From assembly GCA_017481595.1 (NCBI GenBank), contig JAFUOY010000009.1:1-53120 (forward strand): a DNA stretch of 53,120 bases, read 5' to 3'. Shown here in pieces: positions 1 through 9,655 of the stretch. The notes beneath the pieces were generated by a model. The model worked only from the letters and a program-made list of their open reading frames with translations. It was not told the origin of the DNA and did no database searches. The stretch is from Clostridia bacterium. Its GTDB lineage: Bacteria; Bacillota; Clostridia; Oscillospirales; CAG-272. The translations under genes and the position numbers were made by a program. How positions within the stretch are numbered: position 1 is the first letter of the stretch; every line of letters begins with the position of its first letter.

Positions 1-698
<698 letters not shown>

Positions 699-1193
699 TT
701 ATTTATCCAAAAGCGTTGTGTTACCTCTTTCAAGAGCTACGATACCCGTACGGCATATTTCAATAATGCCAAAGGGGATCATAAGTCTGATAAATGCGTC
801 AATCTTTGATGGGTCGCCTGTAACCTCGATACACATCTCCTCGGGTGTGTAGTCGATAACCTTTGCTCTGTACACGTCTGCAGCTGTGATGATATCGGAT
901 CTTGTATCCTTGGTATAGCCAACCTTTATGAGCATAAGCTCTCTCTTGATACTGTCATCCTCAAGCACGTCAACCTTTTTTACGTTGTGAAGCTTACGAA
1001 GCTGATTTATAAGCTGCTCTCTTGCATAACCGTCACCGCTTAAGCAAATGGTAATTCTTGAATATTCGGATCTTTCCGTTTCACCAACGGTAAGGGCGTC
1101 AATATTGAAGCCGCGGCGCGTAAACATACTTGTTACTCTTGTAAGAACGCCGAATCTGTTATCTACGTAAACTGCAATTACAAATTTGTTCAT
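699..1193 (-). CDS. ilvN: Acetolactate synthase small (regulatory) subunit
   Basis: Regulatory subunit of acetolactate synthase, 164 aa, which binds the large subunit IlvB and confers feedback control by branched-chain amino acids. The N-terminal ACT domain (about residues 1-80) contains NRFGVLTRVTSMFTRRGFNI, followed by the usual second domain that ends near PFGIIEICRTGIVAL. The open frame runs upstream to 1313, but that extension lies inside ilvB and has no ribosome site. The ATG at 1193 follows a near-perfect AGGAGG that is fused to the ilvB stop codon, so I chose it. The 10-nt gap to ilvB implies coupled translation and equal stoichiometry. Confidence 0.95.
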   Translation of the reverse strand: MNKFVIAVYVDNRFGVLTRVTSMFTRRGFNIDALTVGETERSEYSRITICLSGDGYAREQLINQLRKLHNVKKVDVLEDDSIKRELMLIKVGYTKDTRSDIITAADVYRAKVIDYTPEEMCIEVTGDPSKIDAFIRLMIPFGIIEICRTGIVALERGNTTLLDK

Positions 1194-1203
1194 ATTGTCC
1201 TCC

Positions 1204-2886
1204 TTACTTTTCCACGTTGGTAATAATATCGTCAATTGAGCCGCCGGGAGGAAGCATGGGAAGTACCATTTCATCCTTGTCGATAATCGTATCGATAAGC
1301 ACGGGTCTGCCACATCTTACCGCCTGCTCAAACGCGGATCTGAATTCTTCCTTTGTAGCAGCGCGGTATCCGACTGCGCCAAACGCCTCCGCAAGCTTTA
1401 CAAAGTCGGTCTGTCGGTCAAGAACAGTATTTGAGAATCTGCCGCCGAAGAAAAGATTCTGCCATTGACGTACCATACCGAGCACACCGTTGTTTACAAG
1501 AACGATAACTACGGGAAGGTTATACTTAACCGCGGTTGCAAGCTCGTTAAGATTCATACCGAAGGAGCCGTCACCCGTGATAAGCACGGTGGGATCGTTC
1601 GTAGCAACGAAGGATCCGATCGCCGCGCCAAGACCGAAGCCCATAGTACCGAGACCGCCGCTTGAAACGAAGCGTCTGGGTCTGTCAAAGGTGGAATACT
1701 GGGCAGCCCACATCTGATGCTGACCAACGTCCGTAACGGTAATGGTAGCGGGAAGCTTACACTCGTTGATCACGTCGAAGATTCTCTTGGGTGTAAGGGC
1801 GTCTCCCGATTTCTTTTCTATCTCTGCTTCAAAGCCCGCCTCCTCGCTCTTAAGCTGCTCTACTCTTGCGATCCATTCGGGATTGCTCTTTGCTTCGCAG
1901 GCTGATGCGATTCTCTTAAAGGAGTCCTCAACGTCTGCAACGATACCGATATCAACTCTTACGTTTTTGTTTATCTCCGCAAAGTCGGGGTCAAGCTGAA
2001 TTATCTTGCTCTTTTTAGCAAACTTGGATACGTTACCCGTGGCTCTGTCGCTGAAGCGAACGCCAACACCGATAATGAGGTCTGCCTCATTCTGCGCCAT
2101 TGAGGATGCGTAGTGACCGTGCATACCCTGCATACCGAGGAATCTGTCGCATCCGTCTGGAACTGCGGAAAGTCCCATAAACGAGCATCCGATACAAGCG
2201 TCGATCTTGTTGGCAAGCTCTACAACCTCGTCGCCAAGTCCAAGACCTGCCGCTCCGCCGCCTATGTAAATGTAAGGACGCTTTGCCTCGTTTACAAGCT
2301 TGACAGCCTCCTCAATTTGCTCCTCCTTTGCCTTGGGCAAGGGAACCTTTTCCACAATGGGCTGTGGCTCGTATTCGTAGGTGGCAACCTGTATATCCTT
2401 TGGTACGTCCACCAAAACGGGACCGGGACGTCCTGATTTTGCGATCTGGAACGCCTCTCTTATAGAATCTGCAAGATCCTCAATTCTGTTTATAAAATAG
2501 TTGTGCTTCGTAATAGGAAGCGTAACGCCCGTTATATCTATCTCCTGGAAGGAGTCCTTACCGATAAGGCTGCAGGGAACGTTACCCGTAATAGCTACCA
2601 TAGGTATGGAGTCAAGCATCGCGGTAGCAATACCTGTAACGAGGTTTGTAGCGCCGGGACCCGAGGTTGCAATACAAACGCCAACCTTACCCGTCGCTCT
2701 TGAATAACCGTCCGCCGCGTGGGAGGCGCCCTGCTCGTGGGCGGTAAGAACGTGATTTATTTCGTCCTGATACTTATAAAGCGCATCATAAATGTTGATA
2801 ACCTGACCGCCGGGATAACCGAATACGTCGGTTGTGCCCTGCTCGATAAGGGTTCTTATAATAATTTCTGCTCCTGTTAATTTCAT
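1204..2886 (-). CDS. ilvB: Acetolactate synthase large (catalytic) subunit
   Basis: Thiamine-diphosphate enzyme, 560 aa, that condenses two pyruvates (or pyruvate and 2-oxobutyrate) in the first common step of branched-chain amino-acid synthesis. The catalytic glutamate is visible as Glu51 in HEQGASHAADG, preceded by the FGYPGG loop. The ThDP-binding motif runs from GDGSFGMN to NN in the last third, followed by GVLGMVRQWQ. Length is normal for the family. GGAG lies 6 nt before the ATG, and the leuA stop codon sits in that ribosome site, so ilvB is translated directly after leuA. Pyruvate oxidase-type relatives are less likely because ilvN and leuA are adjacent. Confidence 0.96.
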   Translation of the reverse strand: MKLTGAEIIIRTLIEQGTTDVFGYPGGQVINIYDALYKYQDEINHVLTAHEQGASHAADGYSRATGKVGVCIATSGPGATNLVTGIATAMLDSIPMVAITGNVPCSLIGKDSFQEIDITGVTLPITKHNYFINRIEDLADSIREAFQIAKSGRPGPVLVDVPKDIQVATYEYEPQPIVEKVPLPKAKEEQIEEAVKLVNEAKRPYIYIGGGAAGLGLGDEVVELANKIDACIGCSFMGLSAVPDGCDRFLGMQGMHGHYASSMAQNEADLIIGVGVRFSDRATGNVSKFAKKSKIIQLDPDFAEINKNVRVDIGIVADVEDSFKRIASACEAKSNPEWIARVEQLKSEEAGFEAEIEKKSGDALTPKRIFDVINECKLPATITVTDVGQHQMWAAQYSTFDRPRRFVSSGGLGTMGFGLGAAIGSFVATNDPTVLITGDGSFGMNLNELATAVKYNLPVVIVLVNNGVLGMVRQWQNLFFGGRFSNTVLDRQTDFVKLAEAFGAVGYRAATKEEFRSAFEQAVRCGRPVLIDTIIDKDEMVLPMLPPGGSIDDIITNVEK

Positions 2887-2896
2887 ATGGCTCTCC

Positions 2897-4573
2897 TTAT
2901 TTCGAGTCTTGTGTGTCGCATAAAAGTCTGTTTACGGCGCTTACGAGCGCTTTAACGGAGGATACGATAATATCGCTGTCGATACCTGTACCCCAATATG
3001 TCTTACCCCCAAGCTTAACGCTTACGTAGGAGGCTGCCTTAGAGGTCGTCTTTTCCTCAAGGGCGTGCTGAACGTAGGTCTCAAGGCTATAGTCAAGTCC
3101 CGTTATCTCGCGGATAGCGGAGCTTACGCAGTCAAGTCGACCGTTACCGAAGGAAACTGTGTCCTCGTACTTGCCGTTATATTTTAACGTTACGTTACCC
3201 TTGATTCCGCCGTCGTTAAGGTCTGTGTATACTGCCTTGATAACGTCAAGCTTATCTGTGAGGTTAACGAAATCGTTAATAAAGATTTCGTATACCTCCT
3301 TAGGCTGAAGCTCCTTGTGAGCGTGGTCGGAAATGCTCTTTATGTGGTAGCCAAACGCCTCTCTCATCTTTGCGGGGAGATTAAGCTTGAACTGGGTTTC
3401 CATAATATATCCGATACCGCCCTTACCCGACTGTGAGTTGATACGGATAACGTCTGCCTCGTATACTCTGCCAACGTCGCAGGGGTCAATGGGAAGATAA
3501 GGCACTGTCCAAAGGCAATCCTTACCCTCTCTGCACTTCATACCCTTGGCAATAGCGTCCTGATGTGAGCCGCTGAACGCCGCGAATACAAGCTGACCGC
3601 TGTAGGGCTGTCTTTCGTACACGTGCATTCTCGTAACCTTTTCATATATCTTTGTAATTTCGGGAAGATTGTTAAAATCAAGCTCGGGGTCGATACCCTG
3701 CGAATACATATTAAGGGCAAGAGTGATAATATCAACATTACCCGTTCTTTCGCCGTTACCGAAAAGCGTACCCTCTATTCTGTCACCGCCTGCCAAAAGT
3801 CCCATTTCGCTGTCCGCTACTGCGCAGCCTCTGTCGTTGTGGGGGTGGAGGGAGATAATAACGTTTTCTCTGTTCTTAAGATTTTTGTCCATATACTCAA
3901 CCTGGGATGCGTATACGTGGGGCATTGAGTGAGATACGGTAACGGGGAGGTTGATAATGACCTTATCGTCGGGAGTGGGCTCCCATATGGAAATTACCTC
4001 ATTGCATATCTCCTTTGCAAACTCGGGCTCAGTACCCGTAAAGCTTTCGGGAGAGTATTCAAAGGTGATCTTTCCCTTTGCGTTCTTTTTGTATTCCTTA
4101 CAAAGCTTAGCGCCGAATTTTGCGATCTCGATTATTTCCTCCTTGCTCTTTTTGAACACCTGCTCTCTCTGAGCCACGGAGGTGGAGTTGTAAAGATGAA
4201 CCACTGCGTGCTTTGCGCCGTCTATCGCCTCAAAGGTCTTTGCAATAATATGCTCTCTTGACTGAGTAAGCACCTGAATAGTAACATCATCAGGTATCAA
4301 ATTCTGCTCGATAAGGGTGCGGCAAAATTCGTATTCCGTTTCTGAGGCGGCAGGAAAGCCCACCTCGATCTCCTTAAAGCCTATTTTACAAAGGAGCTTA
4401 AAGAACTCCAGCTTTTCCTCAAGGCTCATAGGAATTATAAGTGATTGGTTGCCGTCTCTCAAGTCAACGCTGCACCATATGGGCGCCTTGTCGACAGAGT
4501 CCTTTTTCATCCAATCCATTGTGACTCCTGTGGGAGTAAAATACTGTTTGGTATATTTTTCTGTACCCTTCAT
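2897..4573 (-). CDS. leuA: 2-isopropylmalate synthase (long form)
   Basis: Condenses acetyl-CoA with 2-oxoisovalerate, the first committed step of leucine synthesis; 558 aa. The N-terminal TIM barrel carries APIWCSVDLRDGNQ near residues 30-43, which holds the metal-binding Asp and catalytic Arg, and LHPHNDRGCAVAD with the metal-ligand histidines. The last ~140 residues form the LeuA regulatory domain that binds leucine. The extended N-terminus with the PIWCSVDLRDGNQ block matches the longer actinobacterial/clostridial LeuA subtype rather than the ~515-aa enteric form. AAAGGA precedes the ATG. It is the first gene after a T-box leader, so leucine supply should control it by attenuation and by allostery. 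Confidence 0.95.
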   Translation of the reverse strand: MKGTEKYTKQYFTPTGVTMDWMKKDSVDKAPIWCSVDLRDGNQSLIIPMSLEEKLEFFKLLCKIGFKEIEVGFPAASETEYEFCRTLIEQNLIPDDVTIQVLTQSREHIIAKTFEAIDGAKHAVVHLYNSTSVAQREQVFKKSKEEIIEIAKFGAKLCKEYKKNAKGKITFEYSPESFTGTEPEFAKEICNEVISIWEPTPDDKVIINLPVTVSHSMPHVYASQVEYMDKNLKNRENVIISLHPHNDRGCAVADSEMGLLAGGDRIEGTLFGNGERTGNVDIITLALNMYSQGIDPELDFNNLPEITKIYEKVTRMHVYERQPYSGQLVFAAFSGSHQDAIAKGMKCREGKDCLWTVPYLPIDPCDVGRVYEADVIRINSQSGKGGIGYIMETQFKLNLPAKMREAFGYHIKSISDHAHKELQPKEVYEIFINDFVNLTDKLDVIKAVYTDLNDGGIKGNVTLKYNGKYEDTVSFGNGRLDCVSSAIREITGLDYSLETYVQHALEEKTTSKAASYVSVKLGGKTYWGTGIDSDIIVSSVKALVSAVNRLLCDTQDSK

Positions 4574-4627
4574 AATTTTTCCTTTCGCTAATATGTATCA
4601 TTTGCGGAGATACCAAGGGATATTAAA

Positions 4628-4672
4628 ATAAAAAAGCCTCTTTTACGCAACTTCTCCATGCATAAAAGAGAC
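4628..4672 (-). terminator. T-box regulated intrinsic terminator
   Basis: On the minus strand a stem of CTCTTTTATGCA and TGCGTAAAAGAG is followed by a run of T (AAAAAAG on the plus strand near 4630-4636). It directly follows the conserved T-box sequence and lies just ahead of leuA, as expected for the terminator that competes with the T-box antiterminator. Confidence 0.88.
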
Positions 4673-4885
4673 GAAGTATTCTCCGCGGTACCACTCTGTT
4701 TGACGCCGTAGCGTCCTCTTCAGCCTCGCCATCCAGCGACGCCTCTCTATATCGGGAGAACCCGTTCAAGCCTACTGTGATTTCGGTTGAAAACTCAGGG
4801 AGGAGTTATGCTCGCTTATCGCACGGCTCGCACCAGACGCCGATTCTCTTTGCCGACTACACGATTTTTATTCCCGTCATCGTTT
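4628..4885 (-). ncRNA. T-box leader of the leu-ilv operon
   Basis: A T-box RNA senses uncharged tRNA and prevents early termination. On the minus strand the conserved elements appear in order: an AGAGAAUCGG...GGUGCGAGCC apical segment of stem I, the AGUAGGCUUGAACGGG stretch, a CGGG-UUCU-CCCG hairpin (stem III), and the T-box core AGAGUGGUACCGCG, then a terminator. A CUC triplet at 4805-4803 sits where the specifier codon is expected and would read leucine, which fits leuA. The specifier assignment is by eye and less certain than the T-box itself. Confidence 0.9.
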
Positions 4886-4902
4886 AATATAATATATTAG
4901 TT

Positions 4903-4931
4903 ATTTTATAACAACTGAGCCGTTTTGTCAA
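4903..4931 (-). promoter_or_regulatory. Sigma-A promoter of the leu-ilv T-box operon
   Basis: Minus strand TTGACA (4931-4926), 17-bp spacer, TAAAAT (4908-4903). It lies about 20 bp before the first conserved T-box stem, as expected. Confidence 0.85.
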
Positions 4932-4979
4932 TATGATTTTTTATGCAGATGCTTATTTCGACATTTTAAACAAAAACAA

Positions 4980-5027
4980 ATATAAAATCACGCCTGCCAT
5001 TGTATAGTATACACATATGCAGGCGTG
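4980..5027 (-). terminator. Terminator of ilvE
   Basis: Minus-strand stem CACGCCTGC / GCAGGCGTG (arms 5019-5027 and 4989-4997) followed by an AT-rich tract with T runs. It separates ilvE from the T-box operon downstream. Confidence 0.85.
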
Positions 5028-5055
5028 AAATATATATTAAATATGTATCAAGAAA

Positions 5056-6120
5056 TCAGTTTACCTTAACGATCCAACCGAATTTATCCTCGCGTGTGCC
5101 CCACTGAATACCTGTAAGGATATCGTAAAGCATCTGCGTGGTCTTTCCGATCTTTTCCTCGTTTATTGAGTACTCAACATCCTCGTACATAAGGCGGCCG
5201 ATGGGAGAAACAACTGCGGCTGTTCCGCAACCCCAAGCCTCCTCAAGCTTACCGCTTTTAACAGCGTCCATAAGCTCGTCAACGGACAAGAGCCTTTCGC
5301 TTACCTTGTAGCCAAGGTCCTTAAGTACCTCAATACACGATTTTCTTGTAATACCCGGAAGAATGGAGCCTGTAAGAGCGGGAGTTACAATCTCGCCGTC
5401 GATCTTGAACATTACGTTCATAGCTCCAACCTCTTCAATATATTTTCTTTCAACGCCGTCAAGCCACAAAACCTGTGAATAGCCCTTCTTATTGGCTCTT
5501 TCGCCTGCTCTTGTGGATGCCGCATAGTTACCGCCGCACTTTGCGTAGCCCGTACCGCCTCTTACAGTACGAACGTCCTCCGACTCGATCATGATCTTAA
5601 CGGGGTTAATACCCTCTTTGTAGTAGCTTCCGCTGGGGGAGCCGATAAGCATAAAGGTGGCTCTGCTTACTGCGTGTACGCCAAGATGCTCGTCATTACC
5701 GAACATAAAGGGACGAAGGTAGAAGGAGGTACCGACGGAATGAGGAACAAAGTCCTTTTCAAGCTCTACGAAGGTCTTAAGTATTTCAAGAGCGTCATTT
5801 TCATCAATGGTAGGTAAGCACATTCTCTCTGCGGAATTATTCATTCTTCTGATATTTTCCATAGGTCTGAACATCTGGATGCCGCCGTCTGCTCTGCGGT
5901 ACGCCTTAAGTCCCTCAAATATCTCAGCGCCGTAGTGTAGAACCGTGGACGCGGGATGAAGTGAAATATTTCCAAAGGGAACTATTCTTGCATCGTGCCA
6001 GCCCTTTTCTGTATCGTAATCCATAATGAACATATGGTCGGAAAAATAAGTTCCGAAGCCAAGCTCGTTTTCAGGCACCATCGTCTTGGGAGATGATGTC
6101 TTGGTAATTTTAATTTCCAT
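5056..6120 (-). CDS. ilvE: Branched-chain amino-acid aminotransferase (class IV, BCAT)
   Basis: PLP enzyme, 354 aa, that interconverts leucine, isoleucine and valine with their 2-oxo acids using glutamate. Key signatures are the PLP-lysine region GGTGYAKCGGNYAAS with Lys194 as the likely Schiff-base residue, RKYIEEVGAMNVMF, and the WGCGTAAVVSPIG loop that holds the phosphate. The ~350-aa size and YAKCGGNYA fit the longer BCAT type found in eukaryotes and many Firmicutes rather than the ~300-aa enteric IlvE. A GGAG ribosome site and its own sigma-A promoter are present, and a strong terminator follows. It is therefore next to, but not part of, the T-box operon, and no T-box is seen upstream of it. 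Confidence 0.95.
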   Translation of the reverse strand: MEIKITKTSSPKTMVPENELGFGTYFSDHMFIMDYDTEKGWHDARIVPFGNISLHPASTVLHYGAEIFEGLKAYRRADGGIQMFRPMENIRRMNNSAERMCLPTIDENDALEILKTFVELEKDFVPHSVGTSFYLRPFMFGNDEHLGVHAVSRATFMLIGSPSGSYYKEGINPVKIMIESEDVRTVRGGTGYAKCGGNYAASTRAGERANKKGYSQVLWLDGVERKYIEEVGAMNVMFKIDGEIVTPALTGSILPGITRKSCIEVLKDLGYKVSERLLSVDELMDAVKSGKLEEAWGCGTAAVVSPIGRLMYEDVEYSINEEKIGKTTQMLYDILTGIQWGTREDKFGWIVKVN

Positions 6121-6169
6121 ATTTTTCTCCTTTGCGCGGTATACACCGCATCAAATAATTATACATTAA

Positions 6170-6198
6170 ATCATAGCACAATGCTTTTCCTAAGTCAA
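6170..6198 (-). promoter_or_regulatory. Sigma-A promoter of ilvE
   Basis: Minus strand TTGACT (6198-6193), 17-bp spacer, TATGAT (6175-6170), about 50 bp before the ilvE start. Confidence 0.8.
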
Positions 6199-6354
6199 TA
6201 GCTTTAAATAATTTTTTCTACTTTTTTTGACCCTATTATCCACGGCTTTGTCCTTGATCTGATACATGAATATATTCACTTGCAAATGTATATATTCGTT
6301 TTTTATTCAATAAAGACACGCAAATAAAACTTAATATCAAGCCCGTATTTTCAG

Positions 6355-6383
6355 TTGACTTTACCTCGTTTATATGATACAAT
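6355..6383 (+). promoter_or_regulatory. Sigma-A promoter of the GH38 alpha-mannosidase gene
   Basis: TTGACT (6355-6360), 17-bp spacer, TACAAT (6378-6383), then an AT-rich leader with CGGAGG before the ATG at 6418. The rest of the divergent gap 6199-6354 is AT-rich with no further feature that I can support. Confidence 0.8.
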
Positions 6384-6417
6384 AAAATAAGAAAATTATA
6401 CTCACGGAGGTAAAAAT

Positions 6418-9400
6418 ATGAAGCCCTTATCCGAATCACTAAGAAAAATCAAAACGGTATTAAACATACTTAACGAGCAAAGGCTAACCTTTATTTCTCC
6501 CGTAGAAAACGTAAAATATTGTCCCTGCGGTTACAAAAAGGATATGCCTCTTCCCGACTACAGCTCCTTTGAGCCCTACGTACAGGGCACCGTATGGAGC
6601 GAAAAAATGGACGAGCACGGTTGGTTCTGCTTCACCGTAAACTCCCCCGAGGAAATCGGAGAAAATGAATTTATTCTTCGTATTCGTACGGATGAAACAG
6701 ACTGGGATGCGGTAAACCCGCAGTTTATCGTTTACGTTGACGGCAAGATAACACAGGGACTTGACACCAACCACACCACCGTTCGCTTAAGCGGAAAAAC
6801 TTCCTACAATATTCATATTTATGCATACGCGGGTATGAATTATAAAATAAGAGTAAAGTTTTACGCCGACATAATGGTGGAGCATCCCGATATTACAAAG
6901 CTCTACTACGACGTGCTTATTCCCTCTCAGATACTTGAATACGCGGACGAAAATTCCAAGGAATATCACGAAATTGTAACAAGGCTCAATTCCGCCCTTA
7001 CAAGGCTTGATCTTTTAAAGGTTCCCTCTCCCGAATTTTACGCTTCTATAAAGGATGCGGATGAGTACCTTTCCGAACAGATGTACAAGGAACTTTGCAA
7101 GGACAACGGAGTTACTACCGTTTCTATCGGTCACACACATATTGACGTTGCGTGGCTCTGGAGCCTTGACCAGACGAGAGAAAAGGTACAGCGCTCCTTC
7201 TCTACGGTTATCAACCTTATGAAGCGCTATCCCGAATACAAATTTATGTCCTCTCAGGCGGTTCTTTACAAGATGCTTAAGGAGGACTGTCCCGAGCTTT
7301 ACGCTGAGATCAAGGAAATGGTCAAGGCAGGCAGATGGGAGGTAGAGGGCGCTATGTGGGTTGAGGCAGACTGTAACCTCTCCTCAGGTGAGAGCCTTGT
7401 ACGTCAGGTACAGTACGGAAAAAATTTCTTCAAGGATGAATTTGACGTTGACAGCCACGTGCTTTGGCTTCCCGACGTTTTCGGCTACTCTGCCGCATTA
7501 CCTCAGATACTTCGCAAGAGTAACGTAGACTGGTTCGTAACCTCCAAAATCGGCTGGAACGACGTAAACACAATGCCCTACGATACCTTTATCTGGCGCG
7601 GAATCGACGGTACTGAGATCAATTCTCATTTCCTGACCGCTCAGCCCCAAAAGAAGGGACTGGGCTTTGAAAGATACTCCTCCTACGGACCTATGGCAAC
7701 CGCCCAGGAAACAAACGGCGCGTGGAACAGATATCAGCAGAAGGAGCTTACAAACGAGGCTATTATGACCTTTGGCTACGGAGACGGAGGCGGAGGTCCT
7801 ACTGAGGAAATGCTTGAAAGCATCAGAAGAACGAGCAAGGGTCTTCCCGGCTGCGCAAAGACGGATATCAGATTTGCGGGTGAGTTCCTTGACAAGATAG
7901 CGAAGAATATCAAGAAGCATCCCGAAATGGTACCCTATTGGCAGGGCGAGCTTTATCTTGAATTCCACAGAGGCACCTATACCTCTATTGCAAGAAACAA
8001 GAGGAACAACAGACAGTGCGAATTCCTTATGCTTGATGCAGAGGCTATGGGCGTGCTTATGAACAAGCTTAACGGCACACCCTTCCCGAAGAACGTTCTC
8101 CGTAATAATTGGGAGCTTCTTCTTACAAATCAGTTCCACGATATTATCCCCGGCTCATCCATTCCCGAGGTTTACGAGCGCAGCGATATAGATTACGCAG
8201 AAATCCGCTCTGCGACCAAGGAAATAAGAGAGGGCGCTTACGATTACGTTGCGTCCAAGGTATCGGGCGACGGATACGTAGTGTTCAACCCCCATTCCTT
8301 TAATAACTCCTCAACCGTTAAAATAGACGGCAAGAGCGTATATGTAAAGGATATTCCCGCCAAGGGATATAAGGTTGTAAAGCCTGAAATCAGCGACACA
8401 GGTGTGACGATTTCCGACAAGACCGTATCCACAAAATTCTTTACTGTCAAGCTTGACAACGATTACAATATCACAAGCATATTTGATAAGAAAAATCACC
8501 GTGAGGTAGTAAGAAAGGGCAGAAAGGCAAATCAGCTTATCGTTCTTGAGGACTATAACGACTGCTACCCCACCTGGGAGCTTCAGTTCTCCTCCCGTGA
8601 TAAATCCTATCCTGTAAACACGGTGTCCGACGTTTACGTAATTGACGACGGCGCAAGACAGGGCTTACATATCAAGCGTACACATATGGAAAGCGTAATT
8701 GAGCAGATCATATGGTTCTACAACGATATGCCAAAGATCGACTTTGAAACAAAGGCGGATTGGCATCAGATCAAGCAGATACTTAAGGTGTCCTTCCCTG
8801 TTGATATCAACTCCGACAAGGCAAGCTACGAAATTCAGTTCGGTACTATTGAACGTCCCACACACTTCAACACAACCTGGGATCAGGCAAAGTTCGAGGT
8901 TTGCGGACATAAATACGCCGACCTTTCCGAGGGATGCTACGGTGTCAGCCTTATTAACGATTGCAAGTACGGTCACGATATCCACGAGGGCGATATGCGT
9001 CTTACACTTATCAAGTGCGACTGGAATCCCGGTAATACAGGCGTATATAACGATCAGGGCGAGCACGTATTTACCTATTCACTCTATCCCCACGCAGGTA
9101 ATCTTGCATCCTGTGACGTTGTTAAGTATGCATACGACCTTAATATGCCTATGACAGCGGTTAAGGCGCAGGGCAACGGAGAGCTGCCAAGCGAATACTC
9201 CCTCGTATCAGTAAACAAGGATAACGTAATTATTGAAACTGTAAAGCAGGCTGAAAATGACGAAAAAACCGTTGTACGTATGTACGAAACGAAGAACACA
9301 CGCACAAGAGCAACGGTTAAATTCGGCTTTGACGTAAGCGAAGCGTATATTACCGACCTTTGCGAAAAGGAACAGAAAAAGCTTACGGTTAAGAATAATT

Positions 9401-9453
9401 CCGTAACCCTTGATATAAAGCCCTTTGAAATTGTAACGCTTAAAGTAAACTGA
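6418..9453 (+). CDS. Alpha-mannosidase, glycoside hydrolase family 38
   Basis: Retaining zinc-dependent alpha-mannosidase, 1011 aa, expected to cleave alpha-linked mannose from oligosaccharides. The catalytic domain holds GHTHIDVAW (residues 238-246, zinc ligands His and Asp) and WLPDVFGYS with the likely nucleophile Asp353. NSHFLTAQ and NQFHDIIPGSS follow, all hallmarks of GH38. The C-terminal half is the usual all-beta part of the family. There is no signal peptide or membrane segment, so it acts in the cytosol on imported sugars. It is a single-gene unit with its own promoter and terminator. The exact linkage it prefers cannot be read from the sequence. Confidence 0.94.
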   Translation: MKPLSESLRKIKTVLNILNEQRLTFISPVENVKYCPCGYKKDMPLPDYSSFEPYVQGTVWSEKMDEHGWFCFTVNSPEEIGENEFILRIRTDETDWDAVNPQFIVYVDGKITQGLDTNHTTVRLSGKTSYNIHIYAYAGMNYKIRVKFYADIMVEHPDITKLYYDVLIPSQILEYADENSKEYHEIVTRLNSALTRLDLLKVPSPEFYASIKDADEYLSEQMYKELCKDNGVTTVSIGHTHIDVAWLWSLDQTREKVQRSFSTVINLMKRYPEYKFMSSQAVLYKMLKEDCPELYAEIKEMVKAGRWEVEGAMWVEADCNLSSGESLVRQVQYGKNFFKDEFDVDSHVLWLPDVFGYSAALPQILRKSNVDWFVTSKIGWNDVNTMPYDTFIWRGIDGTEINSHFLTAQPQKKGLGFERYSSYGPMATAQETNGAWNRYQQKELTNEAIMTFGYGDGGGGPTEEMLESIRRTSKGLPGCAKTDIRFAGEFLDKIAKNIKKHPEMVPYWQGELYLEFHRGTYTSIARNKRNNRQCEFLMLDAEAMGVLMNKLNGTPFPKNVLRNNWELLLTNQFHDIIPGSSIPEVYERSDIDYAEIRSATKEIREGAYDYVASKVSGDGYVVFNPHSFNNSSTVKIDGKSVYVKDIPAKGYKVVKPEISDTGVTISDKTVSTKFFTVKLDNDYNITSIFDKKNHREVVRKGRKANQLIVLEDYNDCYPTWELQFSSRDKSYPVNTVSDVYVIDDGARQGLHIKRTHMESVIEQIIWFYNDMPKIDFETKADWHQIKQILKVSFPVDINSDKASYEIQFGTIERPTHFNTTWDQAKFEVCGHKYADLSEGCYGVSLINDCKYGHDIHEGDMRLTLIKCDWNPGNTGVYNDQGEHVFTYSLYPHAGNLASCDVVKYAYDLNMPMTAVKAQGNGELPSEYSLVSVNKDNVIIETVKQAENDEKTVVRMYETKNTRTRATVKFGFDVSEAYITDLCEKEQKKLTVKNNSVTLDIKPFEIVTLKVN

Positions 9454-9461
9454 TATTGTTT

Positions 9462-9510
9462 AATTTTAAAAGCAGTCCAGCCTTTATTTACCTTGGACTG
9501 CTTTAAAATT
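9462..9510 (+). terminator. Terminator of the alpha-mannosidase gene
   Basis: Stem AAAGCAGTCCA / TGGACTGCTTT with AT-rich flanks, about 15 nt after the stop codon. Confidence 0.85.
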
Positions 9511-9556
9511 ATAGAAAATGAATATAAGCTTCAAAAAACCATTTATATCTAAAATT

Positions 9557-9645
9557 CTCGCATTTCGGGAGAGATTCCTTCGCTTGAGGGTGGTATTCCT
9601 ACTGACGGAATGATAGAATTACATCATCAATAATCGAAATGCGAG
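9557..9645 (+). promoter_or_regulatory. Long-range inverted repeat pairing with the ribosome site of the membrane XRE gene
   Basis: A perfect 11-bp inverted repeat, CTCGCATTTCG (9557-9567) and CGAAATGCGAG (9635-9645), is separated by 67 nt that contain a smaller ATTCC/GGAAT hairpin. The right arm runs into the ribosome site GAGGAGG just before ATG 9656. In RNA the pairing would cover part of that site, so translation control is plausible. It could instead be a protein operator. Confidence 0.55.
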
Positions 9646-9655
9646 GAGGCATTTT

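Noticed and set aside
699-1313. Longer 204-aa reading of ilvN
   Set aside because: The extra 40 residues come from ilvB in another frame; AGGAGG marks the ATG at 1193.
7498-8139. 213-codon open frame antisense to the alpha-mannosidase gene
   Set aside because: It lies wholly inside a certain GH38 gene, has no ribosome site and encodes no known pattern; a shadow of the real codons.
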